A DNA stretch of 5,161 nucleotides from an uncultured Planctomycetaceae bacterium. GTDB taxonomy: Bacteria > Planctomycetota > Planctomycetia > Pirellulales > JACPPG01. Position numbers and translations under genes: made by a program. This document shows, in pieces, positions 1-5,161 of this stretch. The notes under the pieces were generated by a model, which saw only the letters and a program-made list of their open reading frames with translations, had not been told where the DNA came from and searched no databases. The DNA is taken from assembly GCA_945957305.1 (NCBI GenBank), contig CAMFLN010000319.1:1-5161 (forward strand), given 5' to 3'. Within the stretch, counting starts at the first letter, position 1. Every line of letters begins with the position of its first letter.

Positions 1-343
1 CGGCGGTGCCATTATGCCCGGCATCGCCACCAGCGCCAGGGCCATGCATGAGTTCACAGACTTGTTGCCCCATGTCGACATGGCGCACTTGGGGGAACCG
101 CCGAATCCTTTGGGCACGGCGACGACCCCTGCCATGCAAGCCGGGCTGTACTGGGGCGCAGTCGGCGGGGTTCGTGAACTTGTTGCACGGCTCGGGGCCC
201 CCTACGATCCGCGGCCACGATTGTTTCTCAGTGGCGGCGCTGCCCCCTCGGTGGCCGGCCTGTTGGCAGACAATGCAGAGTATGTCCCTCATCTGACACT
301 GTCAGGCATTGCACTCACGGCCTTACAACAGGCGCCGAGCTGA
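1..343 (+). CDS. coaX: Type III pantothenate kinase, C-terminal part (5' end outside window)
   Basis: The reading frame enters from the left edge (first full codon at base 2) and ends at TGA 341-343, leaving 113 residues of a protein that is usually about 250-260 long. Type III pantothenate kinase phosphorylates pantothenate with ATP in the first step of cytoplasmic coenzyme A synthesis. It belongs to the ASKHA (actin/hexokinase-like) fold and needs a monovalent cation. The visible part starts in the family motif GGAIMPG. It continues with a Thr-rich segment (GTATTPAMQAG) matching the conserved active-site stretch usually written G-x-N/x-T-x-x-A-x-x-x-G. Near the end come LFLSGGAAP, the family's second glycine motif, and a final L-T-L-x-G-I helix. 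It lies 13 bases ahead of the MnmE-like gene on the same strand, so cotranscription is likely. The family call is firm; only the N-terminal half is unseen. Confidence 0.93.
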   Translation, partial: GGAIMPGIATSARAMHEFTDLLPHVDMAHLGEPPNPLGTATTPAMQAGLYWGAVGGVRELVARLGAPYDPRPRLFLSGGAAPSVAGLLADNAEYVPHLTLSGIALTALQQAPS

Positions 344-356
344 CCGTAGGCCGCGG

Positions 357-1547
357 ATGTCACTTCCTCACGACCTGGAGTTCTGTATCCTTACGCCGCC
401 GGGTCGAGGCGCCGTTGCCGTCGTCCTGGTGCGCGGTGCGCGAGCGGCTCAAACTTTGGGTGAATTCTTTCATGGCAGCGCTCGACTGGCGCCTGGACGA
501 TTTACCACGGGACGCATCTACCACGGTCACTGGAACAACGCTTGCGGAGAGGAGGTCCTTCTCTGTCGCTGCGATCCGGTCAGCTTCGAAGTTCACTGCC
601 ATGGCGGCGTCGCCGCGGTGGGGCAAATTGTTGACGACTTGCGCCGCCAGGGCGCGCAGCGATCCGACGGGGGCAGTTCAGCGGCGCCGGACCCACATGA
701 ATCGCTCGAACAAGCGGCGTTGCGAACGCTGGCCGCAGCCCGCACGGAACGAGTGGCAAACATCCTGCTGGACCAATGGCACGGAGCTCTACGGCGCGAG
801 CTGCAAACCGCGTATGAAGAGTTGGTGACGGCAAACCTCGCCAATCCACTGGAGCGCCTGAGGAAGCTCGCTGCGCAGCGCGCCGCCGGCCTCCACCTGA
901 CAACGCCGTTTACGGTCGCACTCGCCGGCCGCCCCAACGTCGGCAAAAGCAGCTTGCTCAATGCGCTGGCGGGATTCGAACGGGCGATCGTCTTCGACGC
1001 ACCGGGCACGACGCGCGATGTATTGGAATTGGAAACCGCAATCGACGGCTGGCCAGTGCAGTTGACGGATATGGCAGGACTGCGCGAAACGCCGGATCCG
1101 GTAGAAAGCTCGGGCGTGCAAGCAGCAAGGGAGCATTTGCAAACGGTGGACCTGGTGGTGCTGGTCCTCGACGGTAGTCAGCCCCTGACCGCCGAGGATC
1201 ATGCGCTGCATGTGCAATTCCCACACGCCCTGGTGGTGCGGAACAAGTCTGACCTTATCGCAGACACCCCACAGCCATCAGCCGCCGACGGTTTGTGCGT
1301 GAGTGCGCTCGGCGGCGAGGGGATTCCCGCCTTGCTCGAAGCGATCAGCCGCCGGCTCCTTGCGCACCCTCCGGCAGCGGGCGAAGCCGTCCCTTTCTGC
1401 CAGGCACATTTTCAGCTGTTGGAAAATGTCATCAGCGCAATTGAGCAGGAAAACTTCACGCTAGCACGAGCACTGCTGTCACAAGTGCTCGCTGCGGGGG
1501 CATCTGCTGACAGCGCGCCGGCGGCTGCCCGCGCAGGATCTCTCTAG
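357..1547 (+). CDS. MnmE/TrmE-like GTPase lacking the C-terminal CIGK tail (396 aa)
   Basis: ATG 357 is chosen because it follows the coaX stop by 13 bases, has AGG at 348-350 six bases upstream, and puts the conserved start of the domain (SLPHDLEFCILTPPGRGAVAVV) at the N-terminus. An earlier in-frame ATG at 309 would overlap coaX. Residues 1-100 resemble the MnmE N-terminal folate-binding domain, with TPPGRG at 13-18 and CHGG at 81-84. The G domain is clear: GRPNVGKS 191-198 (G1), TTRD 218-221 (G2), DMAG 238-241 (G3, usually DTAG), NKSD 296-299 (G4) and SALGGEG 316-322 (G5). N194 and E250 align with the K+-binding Asn226 and catalytic Glu282 of E. coli MnmE. Missing are the PGEFT-x-RAFLNGK-x-DL segment and the terminal CIGK. 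Canonical MnmE is about 450 aa and, with MnmG, modifies tRNA U34. Family membership is firm; whether this one modifies tRNA is doubtful. Confidence 0.9.
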   Translation: MSLPHDLEFCILTPPGRGAVAVVLVRGARAAQTLGEFFHGSARLAPGRFTTGRIYHGHWNNACGEEVLLCRCDPVSFEVHCHGGVAAVGQIVDDLRRQGAQRSDGGSSAAPDPHESLEQAALRTLAAARTERVANILLDQWHGALRRELQTAYEELVTANLANPLERLRKLAAQRAAGLHLTTPFTVALAGRPNVGKSSLLNALAGFERAIVFDAPGTTRDVLELETAIDGWPVQLTDMAGLRETPDPVESSGVQAAREHLQTVDLVVLVLDGSQPLTAEDHALHVQFPHALVVRNKSDLIADTPQPSAADGLCVSALGGEGIPALLEAISRRLLAHPPAAGEAVPFCQAHFQLLENVISAIEQENFTLARALLSQVLAAGASADSAPAAARAGSL

Positions 1548-1572
1548 ACGCTATCGGGTTGGCCGCTATACT
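1545..1572 (+). promoter_or_regulatory. Candidate sigma70-type promoter for the TPR-fxsA unit
   Basis: TAGACG at 1545-1550 (4 of 6 to TTGACA) and TATACT at 1567-1572 (5 of 6 to TATAAT) are separated by 16 bases. The -35 box overlaps the TAG stop of the GTPase gene. Transcription would start near 1579 and give a leader of about 140 bases before the TPR gene. This is a consensus match by eye only; planctomycete promoters are not well enough known to me for a firm call. Confidence 0.35.
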
Positions 1573-1666
1573 CACGCCGCTTTTCTAGCTTGGCGGTTGC
1601 CATCGGCAGTTGGCATTCATGGTATTTGCATGAGTGCCGAGTGGCATGTGCGAAGATTTCGCCGCA

Positions 1667-1676
1667 GGTGCGCACC
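1667..1676. repeat. Perfect 10-base palindrome in the TPR gene leader
   Basis: GGTGCGCACC is its own reverse complement. It lies in the 172-base non-coding gap between the GTPase and TPR genes and abuts the hairpin that starts at 1676. It could be an operator half-site pair or part of a structured leader, or it may be chance in GC-rich DNA. Confidence 0.4.
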
Positions 1677-1695
1677 GTTCGCCACTCAGCGAACG
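1676..1695 (+). promoter_or_regulatory. Leader hairpin upstream of the TPR gene
   Basis: The arms CGTTCGC (1676-1682) and GCGAACG (1689-1695) form a perfect 7-bp stem around a 6-base loop, CACTCA. The stem ends 11 bases before the Shine-Dalgarno GGAG at 1707. There is no T tract after it, so it is not a typical intrinsic terminator. It may shape the 5' leader or protect the transcript. The pairing is visible in the sequence; the role is inference. Confidence 0.45.
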
Positions 1696-1706
1696 ATAGG
1701 GCAGTA

Positions 1707-1710
1707 GGAG
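1707..1710 (+). promoter_or_regulatory. Ribosome binding site of the TPR gene
   Basis: GGAG, within TAGGAG, sits 9 bases before ATG 1720. It is the best Shine-Dalgarno match among the genes here and fixes this start, which also places a signal peptide at the N-terminus. Confidence 0.7.
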
Positions 1711-1719
1711 AAACACGGT

Positions 1720-3849
1720 ATGTGCAAGATACTCATCGGCGTCATCGCGATTTCCTACTTCGTGACAGGAGCGCCCGTGGCGGCTGCCGCTTGCGGCAGT
1801 TCGCTCGACGCGATCCTGTCGCCGTCGTTGCTCGCTGCTCCGCGTCCCGATACTTCGGTGACGCAAACCGATGCGGAGGAAACCGACGACAAGGGCGACA
1901 CGCCGGTACCGGTTCCCGAACCGGAGCCGCTGGCGGATGCAGAAGTCGAAGCCGCGGAATCAACGCCACGGCCTGCCCAGTCGGAGAAGGAAGACGATTC
2001 GACCGCGGAGCCGGCTGCGCCCGCGCCGGGGCAGCTAAACGAGGACGATGCGGTAAATCACGACAGCGCTGGCGAGTCGAGACTCGAGCAAGAGGAAGAG
2101 GAAGTAGCAGCCCCAGCTCCGCCCGGCGGAACCCTGCACGACCGCATTCAGAAAGCCGCGCGTCCGAAGACGCGCATGCAGCCGGCCGCATTTCACGGAT
2201 TGCGCGCGGGATTTTCGACCGTCGATGAACTCGAGAAGGCCTTGGGCGAACCGATCTCGGTCGTTCCCCAGAAGGACATGGAGCGTCGCCACTACCGTGT
2301 CGCTGGTTCGCAAAATGTGGAGGTTCGCAGCTTCCACAACACTGTGCAAATCATGATGGTGCGCTTTGAGCCGAAACCGCAGTGGATCGCGATTGCCGAC
2401 GAGTTGGGGTTGGCAAAAATCGAACCCGTCGCCGTGAATGACGAATTCGGTCAGAAGGTGGGCATGGCCTTGCCCGAAGCCGGTGTGCTGGTCGTTTTTT
2501 CGCCCGGAAAAGACGCAACGGTTGCCGAGTTGGTCTATGAAAACGTGGACGCACAGGCGTTCACGCTGCGTGCCGAGGATCACCTGGACAAAGACGATTC
2601 GAATTGCCTGCGCGACCTTGAAACAGCTCTGTCGATCGATCCCAACTGCGCGCGGGCTCACTGGTTGTTAGCACGTTTGCAGCGCGGCGTCGGCCAGCTC
2701 GATGCGGCGACTAAATCGATCGAAACGGCGGTCCAGATCGACCCGCGCAATCCGCGCTTTCGACTGACAGCCAGCGTCTTATATGCCGATAGCGGGCAAT
2801 ATGACAAAGCGCTCGACCAAAGCAAACAAGCCTTGGCCTTGGCGGCCGCCCGTCCGGAATTGAAGGCCTGCGCGCTGAACCAAATGGGTGACCAGCTGAC
2901 CGCCGGCCCAAAGCCCGATTTTAAGCGTGCACTGCCGTTGCATATGGAAGCCATCAAGTTGGCGGAACCTCTGGCCCACGATCGTCGCCCCACGGCCCGG
3001 CGCTTGGCGCAGGAGTCTTTGATCGTCGCACACCTGGCGGCCGCGCGCAACATCGCCTGGGGCAATTGGAAAATGAAAAAGAAGATGGTCCCGGCGTGGC
3101 TAAACCGCGCGGATGAGCTGGCGACGCAATTCTCCAGCGAAGGGGCGACCTCGGTCGATATGCGGCTGCGCGTTTGTCGCGAGGCGCTCGCCGCCTGCGT
3201 CGGCATGGAAGGGGATCTCGATCCGACGCCGTGGGCAGAAAAAGTAGTGGCTCTGTCGACGCCGCTGCTCGCCGAGACCGAAGACCCGCTGCGCCGCCGG
3301 CAATTGCAATGGGACGTCGGTTCTGCTTTGTACGACGCTTTGCAGGTCCTCCACACCAGTGGTGATTCAGAGCAGGCGATGAAATACGGCACCATGGCCG
3401 TCGAGCGTCTCGAGGCGGGCGCCGAGGGCCGACAGCTCGAACCCGTGGAAGCCTATGTGCTCGGACGCTTGTACTTCCGCGTGGGCGCGGTCTGTGCGCT
3501 CCATCTCAAAGACGCTCAACAAGCCGTGACCTGGTTCGAGCGAGCGATTCCGCTGCTCGAGCGCCCCTTGCCGGCCGCGGCGCAGGCCGATGCCGGACGC
3601 CATGGCGAGAGCTTTGTCAGCATGGCGGTCTCGTACTGGGCCGTCGGCAGCCACGAAGAGGCCGTGCGTTTGACGCGAGTTGGGCTAAAATTGATGGAGC
3701 AAGCCGTCAAGGACGGCACGCTTGAGGAAAACACACTCAGCGTTCCCTACACGAACCTCGCGACCATGCACCGGTTCTTGGGGGACGAGGAGCAAGCCGA
3801 CGCCTTTAGCGAGATGGCCAACAAGCCTACAGATACGCAACGCAAATGA
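1720..3849 (+). CDS. Secreted TPR-repeat protein with acidic linker (709 aa)
   Basis: No named family is recognised. Residues 1-24 look like a signal peptide: a short K3 start, hydrophobic core ILIGVIAISYFV and an Ala-rich cleavage site. C25 follows Ala-Ala-Ala, a poor lipobox, so lipidation is possible but weak. Residues 41-136 are a low-complexity Asp/Glu/Pro/Ala linker with a run of Glu near 124-128. Residues 157-277 form a compact domain starting GLRAGFSTVDELEKALGEP, reminiscent of BamE/BLIP-like folds (G-x-S/T-x-x-E-x-x-x-x-LG-x-P); this is only a resemblance. TPR-like helical repeats follow at about 285-311, 312-345 and 346-377, then 383-417, 577-612, 630-662 and 676-704, with family-typical endings such as A-x-x-I/L-DP. 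The role is probably protein-protein scaffolding outside the cytoplasmic membrane. The stop overlaps the fxsA start. The CDS is firm; the function is unknown. Confidence 0.88.
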   Translation: MCKILIGVIAISYFVTGAPVAAAACGSSLDAILSPSLLAAPRPDTSVTQTDAEETDDKGDTPVPVPEPEPLADAEVEAAESTPRPAQSEKEDDSTAEPAAPAPGQLNEDDAVNHDSAGESRLEQEEEEVAAPAPPGGTLHDRIQKAARPKTRMQPAAFHGLRAGFSTVDELEKALGEPISVVPQKDMERRHYRVAGSQNVEVRSFHNTVQIMMVRFEPKPQWIAIADELGLAKIEPVAVNDEFGQKVGMALPEAGVLVVFSPGKDATVAELVYENVDAQAFTLRAEDHLDKDDSNCLRDLETALSIDPNCARAHWLLARLQRGVGQLDAATKSIETAVQIDPRNPRFRLTASVLYADSGQYDKALDQSKQALALAAARPELKACALNQMGDQLTAGPKPDFKRALPLHMEAIKLAEPLAHDRRPTARRLAQESLIVAHLAAARNIAWGNWKMKKKMVPAWLNRADELATQFSSEGATSVDMRLRVCREALAACVGMEGDLDPTPWAEKVVALSTPLLAETEDPLRRRQLQWDVGSALYDALQVLHTSGDSEQAMKYGTMAVERLEAGAEGRQLEPVEAYVLGRLYFRVGAVCALHLKDAQQAVTWFERAIPLLERPLPAAAQADAGRHGESFVSMAVSYWAVGSHEEAVRLTRVGLKLMEQAVKDGTLEENTLSVPYTNLATMHRFLGDEEQADAFSEMANKPTDTQRK

Positions 3850-4331
3850 ACTTCGTGTTGTCGCTGTTGCTGTTGCCGGTTGTGGACCTCTTTCTCTTGG
3901 TGTGGATCGGACGCCAGACGTCGGGAACCTGGGTGCTGGCTCTGGTCGTAGCGGGCTTTGCCGTCGGCGGTTTTCTGCTGCGACATGTCGCCGGTAATTC
4001 TTTGCGGGGATTTCAGGCCGGCCTCGCGGCTGGGCAAGCCCCCGGTCCTCTGCTCAGCCGAACCGCGACGGCGGCCATCGCCGGCGTTCTGTTCATTCTG
4101 CCGGGCGTCATCTCCGACTTTCTGGCGGTTTTGATCCTCATCCCGCTCTCGCGGCGTTTACTCGCCCTGTGGGTGCTGCCACGACTGGGCCGTGGTGTCG
4201 AATTACACGGTTTTTCCACTTTTACCGGGCCAGCGGATGATGCCGAGTTATCCGACCGTGTGATCAATGTGCGGGTCGTCGATCCGGATGATCCCTCTCC
4301 ACGCCGGCTGGGCGATTCATCAAGGGATTAG
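3846..4331 (+). CDS. fxsA: FxsA-family membrane protein (161 aa)
   Basis: This is a small integral membrane protein of the FxsA family, named for an E. coli protein whose overproduction relieves F-plasmid exclusion of phage T7; its molecular function is unknown. Hydrophobic segments lie at about residues 2-21, 28-46 and 75-112. The family signature is clear at 79-103: AGVLFILPGVISDF followed by LILIPLSRR, matching the usual AG-x-L-L-x-x-PG-F-x-T/S-D-x-x-G-x-x-x-L-x-P-x-x-R. The tail from 125 is polar and cytoplasm-like, without the Gly/Phe-rich stretch seen in some relatives. Length fits the family. The start ATG shares four bases (ATGA, 3846-3849) with the TPR stop and has no clear Shine-Dalgarno, so translation is probably coupled to the TPR gene. 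Confidence 0.9.
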   Translation: MNFVLSLLLLPVVDLFLLVWIGRQTSGTWVLALVVAGFAVGGFLLRHVAGNSLRGFQAGLAAGQAPGPLLSRTATAAIAGVLFILPGVISDFLAVLILIPLSRRLLALWVLPRLGRGVELHGFSTFTGPADDAELSDRVINVRVVDPDDPSPRRLGDSSRD

Positions 4332-4344
4332 TCGTCCGGGACCG

Positions 4345-4367
4345 CTGGTCGAACTTCGACCGACCAG
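4345..4367. repeat. Inverted repeat just after fxsA
   Basis: The arms CTGGTCG (4345-4351) and CGACCAG (4361-4367) pair perfectly over 7 bp with a 9-base loop. A competing inner fold pairs GGTCG (4347-4351) with CGACC (4357-4361) around AACTT. It starts 14 bases after the fxsA stop, where a transcript end would be expected, but no T tract follows, so an intrinsic terminator is only a weak possibility. It could also be an operator for the next gene. Confidence 0.4.
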
Positions 4368-4405
4368 GCGCAAAAGTGCTTTCGTGCCGCGATTGCGAGC
4401 TAGGT

Positions 4406-4434
4406 TTGCCATGCATCGACAAACTTTACGTAAT
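4406..4434 (+). promoter_or_regulatory. Weak candidate promoter for the CBS protein gene
   Basis: TTGCCA (4406-4411, 5 of 6 to TTGACA) lies 17 bases from CGTAAT (4429-4434, 4 of 6 to TATAAT, but missing the important second A). It would give a leader of roughly 16 bases before ATG 4457. The position is plausible, but the -10 match is poor. Confidence 0.22.
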
Positions 4435-4456
4435 CGCGCAAATCGAGATCACGCTC

Positions 4457-5161
4457 ATGGCGGTTTCTCGTCGCAATGCACAATTGGCCTGCGGCCGACT
4501 CGCTGACTTCTGGCGGAATCTGTTGCGCGAGCGGTGGGGGAATCCCAGCGTGCTCTATGCGAGTGCGTTCGGTTGGGTCGCAATTGTGGCGCTCGCGATC
4601 AGCAGCGCCGGCGGCGAAGAACGCCAGAAAGCCATCGAGTCGTTAGCGGCGCACGTCGCGCCGTTCGACGAGCAAATGCCCGGTTACAACGTTGTCGATC
4701 CATCGCTCGCATCGACGACGCTCGCCAGCAGGATTTCTCTGGTGGGTATGAGCGCCGAGTGGTGGGGTATGACTGTGTTGTTAATGACCGCCGCTGGTAC
4801 AGCGATTTGGTACGTTTGTTCGCGGACCTTTTCGCAACGCTACAATTCCTTGCAATGTTACCGCCGCCCACGCGCTACGCGCCCCACGGCTCGGGTCACC
4901 GCGCGGCGGCGAAAAATCATGGATGATCTCGGGCAGAGCACGACGGACCAGGGCCGGCGCCCCCTGACGGTGCAACGCGTCATGAGCGACGCCATGGTCT
5001 TCGCGGCCCCCTCCAGTTCCACCAAGACGCTGACAAAGTTGCTGATGTCGAGCCCTGTGCGACATATCATGATTTGCGATGCTGCCGGTCACCTGCTGGG
5101 CATAGTGACGGATCGCGACTTGCGAAATCGCCGCGGTAAATGTGCCGCGGATATCATGACG
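4457..5161 (+). CDS. Membrane-anchored CBS-domain protein, 3' end outside window (235 aa seen)
   Basis: The frame is open from ATG 4457 to the last base, giving 235 codons without a stop. Residues 33-51 (starting LYASAFGWVAIVALAIS) and about 101-121 (WWGMTVLLMTAAGTAIWYV) look like two membrane helices flanking a loop of about 50 residues. The basic N-terminus and the Arg-rich stretch 123-153 after helix 2 suggest both ends are cytoplasmic. A CBS domain covers about 170-228, from LTVQRVMSDAMVFAAP to LLGIVTDRDLRNR. The next residues, CAADIMT, are the usual opening of a second CBS motif, so a Bateman pair is expected. Such pairs bind adenosine nucleotides and control an attached output domain; none is visible yet. 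The start is uncertain: the frame is open back to 4292, with GTG 4376 and TTG 4406 as alternatives, and GAG at 4445-4447 is only a weak Shine-Dalgarno for ATG 4457. Confidence 0.82.
   Translation, partial: MAVSRRNAQLACGRLADFWRNLLRERWGNPSVLYASAFGWVAIVALAISSAGGEERQKAIESLAAHVAPFDEQMPGYNVVDPSLASTTLASRISLVGMSAEWWGMTVLLMTAAGTAIWYVCSRTFSQRYNSLQCYRRPRATRPTARVTARRRKIMDDLGQSTTDQGRRPLTVQRVMSDAMVFAAPSSSTKTLTKLLMSSPVRHIMICDAAGHLLGIVTDRDLRNRRGKCAADIMT

Noticed and set aside
309..356. An upstream ATG 309 start for the MnmE-like gene
   Set aside because: It would add 16 Arg-rich residues, overlap coaX by 35 bases and push the conserved N-terminus inward. ATG 357 fits family and spacing better.
1676..1710. 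The leader hairpin as an intrinsic terminator of the GTPase gene
   Set aside because: It is followed by ATAGGGCAGTAGGAG rather than a T tract and lies about 130 bases after the stop, next to a Shine-Dalgarno site.
1787..1804. A lipoprotein lipobox at C25 of the TPR protein
   Set aside because: The residues before the cysteine are Ala-Ala-Ala, lacking the Leu/Val usually found at -3, so it was kept only as a possibility and not annotated.
1590..2228. A 212-codon + strand open frame overlapping the TPR gene start
   Set aside because: Its product is Arg/Gly/Cys-rich without recognisable motifs and it overlaps the leader hairpin and the TPR gene, which has a clear signal peptide and Shine-Dalgarno. 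It is a GC-rich frame shadow.
2658..3395. A 245-codon - strand open frame opposite the TPR gene
   Set aside because: It is Ser/Arg/Ala/Cys-rich with no domain signal and lies wholly opposite well-formed TPR helices, as is common for antisense frames in GC-rich genes.
4534..4926. A 130-codon + strand open frame near the right end
   Set aside because: The product is Arg-rich and motif-free, while the overlapping frame from ATG 4457 encodes membrane helices and a clear CBS domain and stays open to the edge.
1..5161. CRISPR arrays, insertion sequences, tRNA or rRNA genes
   Set aside because: No regularly spaced direct repeats, transposase motifs, tRNA cloverleaf arms or rRNA-like stretches were seen on either strand.

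Overview
The window is GC-rich, densely coding bacterial DNA with all five recognisable genes on the + strand. The gene set suggests a planctomycete, perhaps of the Pirellulales. It combines a type III pantothenate kinase, a shortened MnmE-like GTPase, a large secreted TPR protein with a long acidic Pro/Glu linker, and a membrane-anchored CBS protein. This assignment is inference from protein style; there is no rRNA or other marker here to fix it.

Layout. Positions 1-343 hold the C-terminal part of coaX (CoA biosynthesis), cut by the left edge. After a 13-base gap, 357-1547 encodes an MnmE/TrmE-like GTPase. Its G domain is well preserved, but it lacks the landmark motif in the middle of the canonical protein and the C-terminal CIGK tail that carries the tRNA-modification cysteine. 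These two genes probably share a transcript. A 172-base gap (1548-1719) follows, with a candidate sigma70-type promoter, a 10-base palindrome, a perfect 7-bp hairpin and a good Shine-Dalgarno sequence. It leads into a 709-residue exported TPR protein (1720-3849). The TPR gene overlaps by 4 bases (ATGA) a FxsA-family membrane protein gene (3846-4331), so those two are translationally coupled. A 125-base gap with an inverted repeat precedes the last gene, which is open from ATG 4457 to the right edge. It encodes two membrane segments followed by a CBS domain and the start of a second one.

How the genes fit together. coaX and the GTPase look like a housekeeping pair. The TPR protein and FxsA form an envelope pair of unknown role. 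The CBS protein is probably a separate membrane-bound sensor or regulator whose output domain, if it has one, lies beyond the window. I see no mobile element, CRISPR array, tRNA or rRNA. The clearest oddity is the GTPase, which keeps the GTP-hydrolysis residues of MnmE but has lost its tRNA-chemistry signature. I found no strong evidence for a wholly new multi-gene system.
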